This document shows, one piece after another, positions 34,245-45,180 of a stretch of 45,313 nt of DNA. The DNA lies in NCBI RefSeq assembly GCF_000177675.1, contig NZ_ADGX01000069.1:1-45313 (forward strand). The letters run 5' to 3'. Position 1 is the first letter of the stretch; the number at the start of each line of letters is the position of its first letter. The position numbers and the translations under genes were made by a program. Source of the DNA: Parafrankia sp. EUN1f. Lineage in GTDB: Bacteria > Actinomycetota > Actinomycetes > Frankiales > Frankiaceae. The notes beneath the pieces are model-generated. The model was not told where the DNA came from, ran no database searches, and saw only the letters and a program-made list of their open reading frames with translations.

Positions 34245-35108
34245 ATGACGCGGGACGAGCACAGCGGGGCGCTTCGGCCGTACCGAGCGGTGCGGCCGTC
34301 GGAGGAATTACCCGTCACGCCAGCGTGGTGGAGCCACCCACTCACCGGGCTCCTCGCCGCGATCCGCGCACGGCCCGCTGGTGCCGCTGGTGCCGCTGGT
34401 GCCGCGGGAACGACTGGAACCACTGGAACCACTGGAACCACCGGGGCCGGGCGCTCCGGAGCCGGGGTCGGCCGTGCTGGCGCCGACCTCGCCGGCCGGA
34501 CCTTCACCGGCCGGAACCTGCGCGGGGCCGACCTGCGCGGGGCCTTTCTCAGCGGCGCCGACCTGCGCGGCGCGGACCTGCGCGGGGCGTGCCTGCGCGG
34601 CGCCGACCTGCGGGACGCCGACCTGAGCAGCGCCGCATTGTCCGGCGCGGACCTGCACGGGGCGCTGCTCGTCGGCACCTATCTCAGCCGCGCCGACCTG
34701 CGCGGCGCCGATCTGGGCCGGGTGTACCTGCGCCGGGCTGATCTGCGCGGCGCCTTTCTCGGGCGCGCCGACCTGCGGGGAGCGGACGCCGCCGAGATCG
34801 TCCTGCGCGGTGCGGTCCTGCGGGGCGCCGAGGCGACGGGCGCCGTCCTGGCCACCGCGGACCTGCGGGGGGCGGACCTGCGTGGGCTCCGGCTGGCCGG
34901 TGCGCGCCTGCTCCGCGTCGACCTGCGTGGGGCGGATGTGCGTGACACCGACCTCGGCGAAACCGTCCTCTGTGCCGCCAGGCTTGATCGACTGCGCTGG
35001 TCCACGACGACGACCTGGCCCCGCGACGAGTGGGCTCACCGGGTGCGCTCGGCCTCCCATCGGACCTCCCCCGACGTGTTCGAGGTCGTCGACGGCTCGG
35101 CGCGCTGA
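34245..35108 (+). CDS. Pentapeptide-repeat protein with a collagen-like N-terminal segment
   Basis: 287 residues from ATG 34245 (no ribosome-binding site; -10-like TAATCT 8 nt upstream suggests leaderless translation). After a short N-terminal part comes a Gly-x-x stretch of GAA and GTT triplets (about 34378-34445). From about residue 85 to 245 there are some 30 pentapeptide units of the A(D/N)LRG type (GADLRGADLRGACLRG), which fold as a right-handed beta-helix. The C-terminal 40 residues are non-repetitive (LRWSTTTTWPRDEWAHR). Some members mimic DNA and protect gyrase; most have no known job. No fluoroquinolone-resistance context is seen. Confidence 0.88.
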   Translation: MTRDEHSGALRPYRAVRPSEELPVTPAWWSHPLTGLLAAIRARPAGAAGAAGAAGTTGTTGTTGTTGAGRSGAGVGRAGADLAGRTFTGRNLRGADLRGAFLSGADLRGADLRGACLRGADLRDADLSSAALSGADLHGALLVGTYLSRADLRGADLGRVYLRRADLRGAFLGRADLRGADAAEIVLRGAVLRGAEATGAVLATADLRGADLRGLRLAGARLLRVDLRGADVRDTDLGETVLCAARLDRLRWSTTTTWPRDEWAHRVRSASHRTSPDVFEVVDGSAR

Positions 35109-35185
35109 CCCTCGCCGGCTCTCCCCTGCATGACGCTTCGGCCTTACCAGTCGAGTCCGAGACGGGTTCGTCCTACGATCCACTG

Positions 35186-35254
35186 ATGAGGCTGAGCCTG
35201 ATGAAGCTGAACCCGCGGCGTACGACCACGGTGTGCGCTCCGAGGTCTGCCTGA
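35186..35254 (+). CDS. Candidate 22-residue upstream ORF (leader peptide)
   Basis: ATG 35186 to TGA 35252-35254. It lies 6 nt after TACGAT (35174-35179), a -10-like box, so it could be a leaderless message. The sequence is basic and ends with TTTVCAPRSA. Its stop overlaps the ATG of the next gene (TGATG), which would couple their translation. No repeat of one codon is large enough to prove attenuation; a single Cys and a Thr run are all that stand out. Existence is inferred only from position. Confidence 0.4.
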   Translation: MRLSLMKLNPRRTTTVCAPRSA

Positions 35255-35478
35255 TGGGCCTGTTCCGGCGCCGCCCGGACGCGGCGCGTGACGACGAGCC
35301 GGCCCCGACCTTCGGCGGGCGGACGTTGAGCCGGCTGTTCGGGGTCTCCTGCACCGAGTGCCGGCTCGGGCCCGCGTCGTTCACCCGGGTCGCGGCCGAA
35401 GCCTACGCCTGGGCCAACACCCACAACGAGCTGCACCACCCGGCCAGGTCCTCCGCCCGGGTCGTCACGCACCGCTGA
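35254..35478 (+). CDS. Small hypothetical protein with a CxxC pair
   Basis: 74 residues from ATG 35254 with GAGG 8 nt upstream. The N-terminus is basic (MGLFRRRPDAARDDE); the middle has GRTLSRLFGVSCTECRLGPA with one CxxC. One CxxC can bind metal only in a dimer or with His help; His residues occur in the C-terminal NTHNELHHPARS. No family is recognised. The start codon overlaps the stop of a candidate upstream ORF. It converges with clpB across 22 nt. Confidence 0.6.
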   Translation: MGLFRRRPDAARDDEPAPTFGGRTLSRLFGVSCTECRLGPASFTRVAAEAYAWANTHNELHHPARSSARVVTHR

Positions 35479-35500
35479 CCACGACTAGCGGACCGCGGGC

Positions 35501-38136
<2,636 letters not shown>

Positions 38137-38146
<10 letters not shown>

Positions 38147-38562
38147 CTGTGCAGCACCTCGCCTCGGGCGGGTCGGGCGGCTCGCAGCAGCCGTTCCAGA
38201 TCGTCGATGCGGTCGAGCAGGTCGAGCACGACCCCGGACGCCGTGTAGGTGATCCCGAGATCGCGCCGCAGCCGTTCGATGCGCCCGGCGCGGGCCACCG
38301 CACGCACTTCCAGGACGTACCGGCCGCCCGGGTCGGTCTCGGCGTCGAGCAGGCCCAGCGCGACCAGCCGGCGGACCAGGTCGGGATGCAGCTGGGTCAC
38401 GGCGCAGAACGCGTCGAGCTCGAGGCGGTCGGGGCCACCGGGACGGTCCGCGCCGCCAGTGCGGTCGGGGCCACCGGGGCCGTCGGGGCCACCGGGGCCA
38501 CCGGGGCCACTGCCCGCGGGACGGTGGCCCCGCGACTGGACCCGGACGAGCAGCGCGTTCAT
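38137..38562 (-). CDS. CbpM-like chaperone modulator (MerR-type helix-turn-helix fold)
   Basis: 141 residues from ATG 38562, with GGGAGGCGGC directly upstream. A Gly-Pro-Asp collagen-like repeat (about residues 18-45) precedes the domain. The domain LDAFCAVTQLHPDLVRRLVALGLL followed by LRRDLGITYTASGVVLDLLDRIDDLERLL matches CbpM, which binds the J domain of CbpA and inhibits it. In many actinobacteria this position of the dnaK operon holds HspR, another MerR-fold protein; the DNA-recognition wing and the Arg-rich features of HspR are not evident here. It overlaps clpB by 10 nt and follows the dnaJ-like gene by 16 nt. Confidence 0.8.
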
Positions 38563-38592
38563 GCCGCCTCCCTCACCTTCATGCCGCCTCCC
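38558..38592. repeat. 20-nt-period direct repeat that supplies the cbpM ribosome-binding site
   Basis: GGGAGGCGGCATGAA on the minus strand occurs twice, 38578-38592 and 38558-38572. The first copy is the last codons and stop of the dnaJ-like gene; the second is the ribosome-binding site and start of the cbpM-like gene. Confidence 0.85.
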
Positions 38593-39601
38593 TGGGGTTG
38601 AAGGAGGAATCCCGGGCGAGCTCGCGGAACAGCTCCGTCTCACGTTCCGTCGGGCTGGCCGGGACCATGATCCGAACCTGCGCGTACAGGTCACCGCCGC
38701 TCGGTTGTTTCCGTCCGGGCAGGCCCCGGCCTCGCAGGCGCAGCCGGCGGCCGCTGGAGGTGCCCGCCGGCACGGCGAGGCTCACCCGCTCGCCGTCCGG
38801 CGTGTCCAGGCTGACCGTGGTCCCCAGCGCGGCCTCCCACGGTGTCAGCGGCAGGTCGGTGTGGACGTCGCGCCCTTCGACCCGGAACCGCGGGTCGGGC
38901 AGCAGCCGCACCACCAGGTACAGGTCGCCGGCGTTCCCGCCGCCCCGGCCGCGCCCGCCCTGGCCGGCGAGCCGCAGCCGCTGGCCGTCGCGGATGCCCG
39001 CGGGGATCGTCACCTCGATCTCCCGCGGGCCGTCGGCGCCCGGTAGCGTCACCCGGCGCCGCCCTCCGTGGTACGCCTCGCTCAGGGTGGCCTGGATCTC
39101 CGCCTCCTGGTCGGCACCGGGCACCGGGCCGGCACCGCCCCGTCGGCGGGAGAAGGCGTGCGCGCCCATGCCGAACAGGTCGCCGATGTCGAACCCCTCG
39201 AACCCCTCGAAGCCGCCGCCGAGTCCCCCTTCGAAGCCGCGAAAGCCCGCCGCGTCCTCGAAACCGAACCGCTGGCCGGCTCCTCCGGCCCCGGCCCGAC
39301 CGCCTCGGCGGGCGCCGGCCCGCGCCCCTGCCGCCCAGTGCTCCGCCCCCTCGGGGACGCGGCGGAAGTCGGCGCCGAACCGGTCGTAGCGGGCGCGGGC
39401 ACCCGGGTCGGAGAGCACGTCGTACGCCTCGGACAGATCCTTGAACCGTTCCTCGGCCGACGGATCGGAGTTGATGTCCGGGTGGTACTTCCGGGCAAGC
39501 TTGCGGTACGCCCGCTGGATCGCGTCCGAGTCAGCGTCCCTTGGAACGCCGAGGACCTCGTAGAAGTCCTGGCCGGTCGCCCCGGTCGCGCCGCCGCTCA
39601 C
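38579..39601 (-). CDS. CbpA-type DnaJ co-chaperone (class B, no zinc finger)
   Basis: 340 residues from GTG 39601. This start overlaps the grpE stop as GTGA; an in-frame ATG at 39691 would overlap grpE by 94 nt and adds only Ala/Gly-rich residues. The J domain is [20 protein letters not shown] with the HPD tripeptide in YHPDINSD. A Gly/Phe-rich region ([20 protein letters not shown]) follows. CxxCxGxG zinc motifs are absent, as in CbpA. The C-terminal peptide-binding domains show [22 protein letters not shown] and [15 protein letters not shown]. It activates DnaK ATPase and sits between grpE and a cbpM-like gene, its expected inhibitor. Confidence 0.93.
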   Translation of the reverse strand: MSGGATGATGQDFYEVLGVPRDADSDAIQRAYRKLARKYHPDINSDPSAEERFKDLSEAYDVLSDPGARARYDRFGADFRRVPEGAEHWAAGARAGARRGGRAGAGGAGQRFGFEDAAGFRGFEGGLGGGFEGFEGFDIGDLFGMGAHAFSRRRGGAGPVPGADQEAEIQATLSEAYHGGRRRVTLPGADGPREIEVTIPAGIRDGQRLRLAGQGGRGRGGGNAGDLYLVVRLLPDPRFRVEGRDVHTDLPLTPWEAALGTTVSLDTPDGERVSLAVPAGTSSGRRLRLRGRGLPGRKQPSGGDLYAQVRIMVPASPTERETELFRELARDSSFNPREAA

Positions 39602-40236
39602 GGCGACGTCCCCGGCGGCGTCCAGGCCGGTCGCCCCGCCGACCTCGGCCCCTCCGGCCGCGGCGATTCCGGCCGACGACCCACCGTCCATGGCGTCTGC
39701 GGCGCCCGTGGCGCCTGCGCCGTCTGCGGCGTATGCGGTGTCCCCGTCTGCGGGCCGGCGCTCACCGCGACCGACGCGGGCCGCAGCACCCGGCCGTCCG
39801 CGGCGAACCCGGAACGCAGGACGTCCATCACGGTGCCGGCGGGCGGCGGGTCCGGTGTGGTCGAGACGTCGACCACCGCGCCCACCTCGTGCCGGTTCGG
39901 GTCGAACGGGCCGTGCTCGTCGTCCAGCCGGACGACACCGCAGCGACGCAGCGCCTCCAGCGCGAGCTGGCGCACCCCGCGCACCCCGTCGAGCAGCGAG
40001 GCGGGTTCAGCGGACGCGTGCGACAGTGCCAGCTCCAGGTGATCGAGCACGGGCAGCCAGGCGAGCACGACCCGGTCCCGCTCGGCGGTCCGGGCCGCCG
40101 CCAGCTCCCGGCCGGTGCGGCGGCGGAAGTTGTCGAAGTCGGCCAGCGTCCGCAGCTGTCGGTCCCGGCATTCCTCCAGCTCGACCGCCAGGTCTGTGGC
40201 CGCCGGCGCCTTCTCGGGACGCCCGTTCTCAGTCAT
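39598..40236 (-). CDS. grpE: GrpE nucleotide-exchange factor
   Basis: 212 residues. ATG 40236 overlaps the dnaK stop by 8 nt. The core [29 protein letters not shown] is the coiled-coil dimer stalk; [37 protein letters not shown] and [21 protein letters not shown] form the beta-domain that opens the DnaK nucleotide site. The N-terminal helix is shorter than usual. The C-terminal 45 residues are a Pro/Thr/Arg-rich tail ([15 protein letters not shown]) not typical of GrpE, another example of simple-sequence extension in this window. The stop overlaps the GTG of the dnaJ-like gene. Confidence 0.94.
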   Translation of the reverse strand: MTENGRPEKAPAATDLAVELEECRDRQLRTLADFDNFRRRTGRELAAARTAERDRVVLAWLPVLDHLELALSHASAEPASLLDGVRGVRQLALEALRRCGVVRLDDEHGPFDPNRHEVGAVVDVSTTPDPPPAGTVMDVLRSGFAADGRVLRPASVAVSAGPQTGTPHTPQTAQAPRAPQTPWTVGRRPESPRPEGPRSAGRPAWTPPGTSP

Positions 40237-42232
40237 CGCCGCGGGTGGTGAACTCGGCGTCGATCACATCGTCGCCTGCCGCACCGCCCCTTCCAGCACC
40301 AGCCCCGCCAGCCCCGCCAGCCGCACCAGCCCCACCGGGCCCGCCGGCCGCACCGGCTCCACCGGGCCCGCCGGCCGCACCGGCACCGGCTCCCGCTCCC
40401 GCGGAGCGACCGCCGCTCGGCGCCGACGCCGTCTCCCGCGCCGTCGCCGACGGCAGGCCGTAGAGCACCTGCTGAAGATCGTTCACCAGCGGGCGGACCC
40501 GGTCGAGTTCGGCCCGCTCCTCCAGCGCCCGACGCGCATCGGTGATCAGCTGATCGGCACGGGCCCGCTCGTGCACCGGCACCTCGTCGCCGAGTTCCGT
40601 CAGCCGACGTTCCACCTGGTAGACGATCGTGTCGAGCTGGTTACGGGCGTCGGCGTTCTCGCGCAGCGCCGCATCCTCCGCACGGTTGCGCTCGGCGTCG
40701 GCGATCATCCGTTCGATGTCCTCCGACGGCAGGTTCGTGTTCTCGGAAATGGTGATCTGCTGTTCCGCGCCGGTGTCGGCGTCCTTCGCGGTGACCTTCA
40801 GAATGCCGTTGGCATCGATGTCATAGGTGACGTTCACGCGGGCCTCGCCGCGAGCCGCCGGGCGTATTCCCTCCAGCCGGAAACGGCCCAGCGTCCGATT
40901 GTCCGCGGCCATCTCACGCTCGCCCTGCAACACCACGATGTCGACGGCCGACTGGTTGTCCTCGGCTGTCGAGAACGTCTCCGTGCGCCGCGCGGGAATC
41001 GTCGTGTTGCGCTCGATCACCTTGGTGCTCACACCACCGAGCGTCTCCACTCCGAGCGAGAGCGGGGTGACGTCGAGCAGCAGCACGTCGGACACCTCGC
41101 CCTTGAGCACCGCGGCCTGCACGGCGGCACCGACGGCGACGACCTCGTCCGGATTGACGGTCATGTTCGGGTCCTTGCCGGCCGTGAACCGGCGCACCGC
41201 GGCCTGCACCGCCGGCATTCTGGTCGCACCCCCGACCAGAATGACCTCGTCGACGTCCTGCTCCGCGGTCTTCGCGTCCTTCATCGCCTGGCGCAGCGCG
41301 GGTGTGCACCGCTCCAGCAGGTCGGACGTGCTCGCTTCGAACTGCGCCCGGGTGAGCGTCGTGCTCAGGTGCTGGGGCCCGTTCGCGTCGGCCGTGATGA
41401 AAGGCAGACTGACCTGCGTCTGGGTGACCGACGAAAGCTCGATCTTGGCTTTCTCCGCCGCCTCGAACAGCCGCTGCAGCGCCTGCGGGTCCTTACGCAG
41501 ATCGATACCGGACGTCTTCGCGAAGTCGTCCGCGAGGACGTCCACCAGGCGGCGGTCCCAGTCGTTGCCGCCCAGGTGGGTGTCACCCGCCGTCGCCCGC
41601 ACCTCGACGATGCCGTCACCCACGTCGAGAACCGAGACGTCGAACGTGCCGCCACCGAGGTCGAACACCAGGACGGTCTCATGCGACCGTTTCTCCAGCC
41701 CGTAGGCGAGCGCCGCGGCGGTCGGCTCGTTGATGATCCGCAGGACCTCCAGGCCGGCGATCCGGCCGGCGTCCTTGGTGGCCTGTCGCTGCGCGTCGTT
41801 GAAATAGGCCGGCACGGTGATCACCGCTTCGGTGATCCGCTCCCCCAGGAACCGGCCGGCGTCGTCCACCAGCTTGCGCAGCACCATCGCCGAGATCTCC
41901 TCGGGCGCATACCGGCGCCCGTGCACCGCGATCCGGACGGCGTCGTCCTTTCCCGCCTCCAGATCGAAGGTGACGGTCTTGAGCTCACTGGCCACCTCGC
42001 TGTAGCGGCGGCCGATGAACCGCTTCACCGAGGTGATCGTGCCCTTCGGGTTCAGGATCGCCTGCCGGCGCGCCAGCTCACCCACCAGCCGCTCGCCGCT
42101 CTCCGTGAAGGCGACCACCGACGGTGTCGTGCGCGAGCCCTCGGAGTTGGGAACGACGGTCGGTTGACCGCCCTCGACGACCGCGATAACCGAGTTGGTC
42201 GTCCCCAGGTCTATTCCAACAGCCTTTCCCAC
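40229..42232 (-). CDS. dnaK: DnaK (Hsp70) chaperone
   Basis: 667 residues from GTG 42232, with GGGAGG 5-6 nt upstream; the frame is open further to 42589 but that is promoter sequence. [37 protein letters not shown], and [12 protein letters not shown] are the Hsp70 ATPase signatures; [17 protein letters not shown] starts the linker and substrate-binding domain. The lid ends with [14 protein letters not shown], close to the usual EEVD-like bacterial tail. Before this tail is a Gly/Ala/Pro repeat (about 40275-40410). It is the first gene of dnaK-grpE-cbpA-cbpM-clpB, all coupled by overlaps or short gaps. It may be a second dnaK besides a canonical one with hspR. Confidence 0.97.
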   Translation of the reverse strand: MGKAVGIDLGTTNSVIAVVEGGQPTVVPNSEGSRTTPSVVAFTESGERLVGELARRQAILNPKGTITSVKRFIGRRYSEVASELKTVTFDLEAGKDDAVRIAVHGRRYAPEEISAMVLRKLVDDAGRFLGERITEAVITVPAYFNDAQRQATKDAGRIAGLEVLRIINEPTAAALAYGLEKRSHETVLVFDLGGGTFDVSVLDVGDGIVEVRATAGDTHLGGNDWDRRLVDVLADDFAKTSGIDLRKDPQALQRLFEAAEKAKIELSSVTQTQVSLPFITADANGPQHLSTTLTRAQFEASTSDLLERCTPALRQAMKDAKTAEQDVDEVILVGGATRMPAVQAAVRRFTAGKDPNMTVNPDEVVAVGAAVQAAVLKGEVSDVLLLDVTPLSLGVETLGGVSTKVIERNTTIPARRTETFSTAEDNQSAVDIVVLQGEREMAADNRTLGRFRLEGIRPAARGEARVNVTYDIDANGILKVTAKDADTGAEQQITISENTNLPSEDIERMIADAERNRAEDAALRENADARNQLDTIVYQVERRLTELGDEVPVHERARADQLITDARRALEERAELDRVRPLVNDLQQVLYGLPSATARETASAPSGGRSAGAGAGAGAAGGPGGAGAAGGPGGAGAAGGAGGAGAGRGGAAGDDVIDAEFTTRGDD

Positions 42233-42587
42233 AATGTCCTCCCGCTGGGGGATCGTCCTGCGCAGCGTTGCCACCGAAAACAGGCGGTTGCCACCGAAAA
42301 CCGTGACGGGCACGCAGGACCGCCGGCGATGTCTCACCGGACTCACCGGACCGATCCGGCGCTGTCTCACCGGACCGATGGCGCCTGACTGTGCGATACC
42401 ACTGGTTGCCGGTCCAAAACTCGGCGAGCATTCGGCGGGCCCGTGACGACTCCCGCCGTACCAGCCGTGCCGGCCAGGCCGATCAGGCCGATCAGGCCGC
42501 CTGCGCCAGCCCGAGTTGCCGGTCGGGCCGCTCGGACAGACCATCGCCGGGTAGCCGATCGAGGCCATCCAGGGAGGTACCACGATC
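42233..42587. promoter_or_regulatory. Divergent dnaK-hsp20 control region with repeats
   Basis: About 355 nt without a gene. A 15-nt direct repeat GTTGCCACCGAAAAC lies at 42267-42281 and 42287-42301 (20-nt period) in the dnaK leader. CCGGCGMTGTCTCACCGGA occurs at 42323-42341 and 42356-42374. GGCCGATCA is repeated near 42477-42500. I see no perfect HAIR (CTTGAGT-N7-ACTCAAG) or CIRCE element. No promoter could be assigned with confidence. Confidence 0.55.
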
Positions 42588-43079
42588 ATGTCTCAACCTG
42601 TGCGCGCAGGGTCCGACCAACCGCTGCCGACCGTCCGCTGGGACCCGTTCCGCGAGATCGAGGACGCCTGGACCCGAATGGGGAGCCTGCTCGGGGACGT
42701 GGTCGGAGGCGAACGCCGGCCCTACGGCGTCCTGGCCGGCCGGACGCCCGGCCTGGACATCGAGGAGACCGACGACGCCTTCATCGTGGAGCTGGAGCTG
42801 CCCGGCGTCCGATCCGAGGATCTGTCGATCGACCTGCGGGACAACGAGCTGACGGTCAGCGGCGAAGTCAGGGAACGGGAGGCCCGCGGAACCCTTCGCC
42901 GCCAGGGCCGGCGGACGGGCCGGTTCGAGCACGCGATCGCCGTCCCCGGCGAGGTCAACCCGGATACGACAACCGCCAGCCTCGACTGCGGCGTCCTGAC
43001 GCTGCGCCTACCGAAGGCCCACAGCAGCCAGCCCCGCCACATCAGCATCTCCGAGCCGACATCCACGGAAACGACCTGA
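42588..43079 (+). CDS. Hsp20 small heat-shock protein
   Basis: 163 residues. ATG 42588 is preceded by GGGAGGT about 9 nt upstream. After [21 protein letters not shown], a typical N-terminal arm of actinobacterial Hsp20 (Hsp18-like), comes the alpha-crystallin domain: [35 protein letters not shown], and [10 protein letters not shown], the A-x-x-x-n-G-V-L motif. It forms oligomers that hold unfolded clients for DnaK/ClpB. Divergent placement from the dnaK-clpB operon suggests shared heat-shock control from the 42233-42587 region. Confidence 0.95.
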   Translation: MSQPVRAGSDQPLPTVRWDPFREIEDAWTRMGSLLGDVVGGERRPYGVLAGRTPGLDIEETDDAFIVELELPGVRSEDLSIDLRDNELTVSGEVREREARGTLRRQGRRTGRFEHAIAVPGEVNPDTTTASLDCGVLTLRLPKAHSSQPRHISISEPTSTETT

Positions 43080-43117
43080 CATTCAGCGGCGCCCGTAGGA
43101 ACGCTTCCCGATCAGAG

Positions 43118-43213
43118 TCAGGCTTCGCCGGATGTCGAGGCGGACACGTCGGCGAGTGACGCCTTGGCGGTCCGCGTCGAGGGGTGGCCGGGGCCGAGCA
43201 CCCGCGTTCCTCG
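43118..43213 (-). pseudogene. C-terminal remnant of a TPR (NB-ARC/kinesin-light-chain-like) protein
   Basis: The minus-strand reading RVLGPGHPSTRTAKASLADV followed by SASTSGEA and TGA (43118-43120) matches the RVLGPDHPDTLTxRxxLA tetratricopeptide unit common in large actinobacterial NB-ARC/TPR proteins. Only one unit is left; the reading upstream is interrupted in character and runs into the promoter region of the gene at 43310. The identification rests on one repeat and is moderate. Confidence 0.45.
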
Positions 43214-43309
43214 GGCCCCACCGGTCGGCATCCTGCGCAACTCACCGAGAACGCCGATGGGGAGGCACGCCGAACCGCTTCCGGTGCGACTGATGATAAG
43301 CACCTGTTC

Positions 43310-44530
43310 GTGGCATTGTTCGTCCGTCACCGCATCGACGCGACCATGGGTGACGTCCTGGCCGCCCTGCTCGCCCTGGCTGCGGGGGCCACCGGGGTTT
43401 GGTCCCGCACCGGCCGCCAGTCAGCGGGCGGCTCCGGATCCGGGCTCCCGACCGGTGCCATCGCCGGAGCGACCAGGTGGGGACAGCTCGAGGACGGCCT
43501 GCTGTGCCTGTCGGTACGGTCCGCCTTCCACCTGCTGCTGAGCGTCGCCGAGGTTCCCCCCGGAAGCGAGGTCGCGATCTCCGCGGTGACCCACCCGGAC
43601 ATGGTGCGGGTCATCGAGCTGCACGGGCTGCGGGCCGTCCCCGTGGACATCGACCCCGGCACGCTCGCCGTCGACGAGCGGGCACTGGAAACGGCCATCA
43701 CCGAGCGGACCCGGATCATGGTCGTCACGCATCTCTTCGGCGCTCGGTCGTCGATGGATGCCGCCGCACGGGCAGCACGCGACCACGGATTGCTCCTCGT
43801 CGAGGACTGCGCGCAGTCCCTGCAGGGGCCGGACGACCGGGGTGATCCGCGGGCGGATGTGTCCCTGTTCAGCTTCGGGCTGCTCAAGACCGCGACCGCG
43901 ATGGGCGGGGCGGTCGCCTGGGTGCGCCCGCCCGGGCTCGCCGCCGCCATGCTGGCCCGGCAGGAGGGCTGGCCCGCACAGTCCCGGAGCTCCTACGCAG
44001 CGAAGGTGCTCACCTGCATGGTGGCGCTCGTCGCGTCCCATCCGGTGCTGTACGGGCTCCTTTTCGGTGGGGGGCGGCGACTGGACCCGACCGCTCTGGT
44101 GCGTTCCCGGGTCCCGCGGGACGAACCCGGCTTCACCTGGTGGCTGCAGCGCGGGCCCTGCGACGCGCTGGCCCGGACCATCGCCCGACGGTTGGCCCGG
44201 TTCCCCTCGCACCGGCTGCGCCGCCGCACCGAGGCCGGAGAGGCCTTCGCCGCCGCGCTCGGGCAGAGGGTGTCCCGGCCGGGCGCCACCGCGCCGCGGC
44301 ACACCCACTGGGTCTTCCCCGTCACCGTTGACGACCCGGACCGCGTGGTCCGTGAGCTGCGCGCCGCCGGCGTCGACGCAACGCCGGCCACCAGTCAGAT
44401 CGCCGCGGTCGAACCCGCACCGCCGGGCGCCGCCAGGGTGCTCGCCGGCCTGGTCTTCCTCCCGGCCTACCCCGGGCTGCCCGCGGCGCAGCGGGACCTG
44501 ACAGCGGCCGCTGTCGCCACCGCCGACTGA
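43310..44530 (+). CDS. DegT/DnrJ/EryC1-type PLP-dependent aminotransferase-like protein
   Basis: 406 residues from GTG 43310. The start is uncertain: the frame is open to 43184, where the spacing to GAGG is too short and the sequence is not protein-like; GTG 43310 lies 10 nt after TGATAA, a possible -10 box; ATG 43346 is another choice. An N-terminal hydrophobic stretch (GDVLAALLALAAGATGVW) precedes the fold: SVRSAFHLLLSVAEVPPGSEV, RTRIMVVTHLFGA, VEDCAQSL (PLP-ring Asp) and SFGLLKTATAMGGAV (Lys expected to bind PLP). Family members aminate keto-sugars or act as dehydratases/regulators. The usual His of SFHxxK is Gly. No sugar cluster is nearby. Confidence 0.75.
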   Translation: MALFVRHRIDATMGDVLAALLALAAGATGVWSRTGRQSAGGSGSGLPTGAIAGATRWGQLEDGLLCLSVRSAFHLLLSVAEVPPGSEVAISAVTHPDMVRVIELHGLRAVPVDIDPGTLAVDERALETAITERTRIMVVTHLFGARSSMDAAARAARDHGLLLVEDCAQSLQGPDDRGDPRADVSLFSFGLLKTATAMGGAVAWVRPPGLAAAMLARQEGWPAQSRSSYAAKVLTCMVALVASHPVLYGLLFGGGRRLDPTALVRSRVPRDEPGFTWWLQRGPCDALARTIARRLARFPSHRLRRRTEAGEAFAAALGQRVSRPGATAPRHTHWVFPVTVDDPDRVVRELRAAGVDATPATSQIAAVEPAPPGAARVLAGLVFLPAYPGLPAAQRDLTAAAVATAD

Positions 44531-44586
44531 GGCCGCGACAACCAGTTACCCGCACCGGAAACCTCGGGTTCAGCGACACCGACCCG

Positions 44587-45180
44587 TCAGGGGTGCGAGG
44601 CGGCGAGGGCCGGGTGCGGGATGCGGTCGTGGGCCGCGAGGGTGGCGAGCGCGCGCACCGTCACGATGCCGCGCCATTCCACCGTCTGCGCCGGTGACCA
44701 TCCGAGCCAGTCGAACGTCCACCCGCCGTCCGCCCGCTGCCCCTGTTCGAGCCGGTCCAGCCCTGCGCCGATCTGCTCGTCGCTGAACAGGGCCCGGCTG
44801 CGCAGCCCCGGCCGCGGGGACAGGTCCAACGCGGTGAGCCGCTCGGCCTCGGTGCCGCCGGGCACCGGGATCGAGCCGTCGGCTCCGATGTGGGGGCGCA
44901 GCGCCTCGATCGATCGCCCGGCGTGCTCCGCGTCGGGTACCCGGTCGAGAAAGTCCAGCGCGAACTTCAGCACATAGCCGCCGAGCGCCCCCGGATCCGC
45001 CAGCGCCGCCCAGCACCATTCGGTCGCACGCTCCAGCCACGCCCGCGTGGCATCGGCGGCATGTACGTGCGGCGCGGCACGTGCGAGCAGCTGCCGCAGA
45101 ACACCCGCGAACGCGAACGTCAGCTGGGATCCTCCCTCACTGGGCACCATCCACGGCGCGTGCGGATGGGCCGCCGCACC
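44587..45180 (-). pseudogene. 5'-truncated prenyltransferase/terpenoid-cyclase-like protein
   Basis: The minus frame is open from the right edge to TGA 44587-44589, but protein-like sequence starts only near 45180 with AHPHAPW, then [46 protein letters not shown] and GLDRLEQGQRADGGWTFDWL, which resembles the QxxDGGW repeat of the alpha-helical prenyltransferase/squalene-cyclase barrel. HPHAPW is a motif normally found in the middle of such proteins, so the N-terminal part is missing. Immediately upstream the other frame encodes an epoxide hydrolase fragment. An ATG at 45150 could allow expression of the remnant. The function of the intact family is unknown. Confidence 0.6.

Noticed and set aside
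39602-39691. ATG 39691 as start of the J-protein gene
   Set aside because: It would overlap grpE by 94 nt and add only Ala/Gly-rich sequence; GTG 39601 overlaps the grpE stop by 4 nt like the other junctions in this operon.
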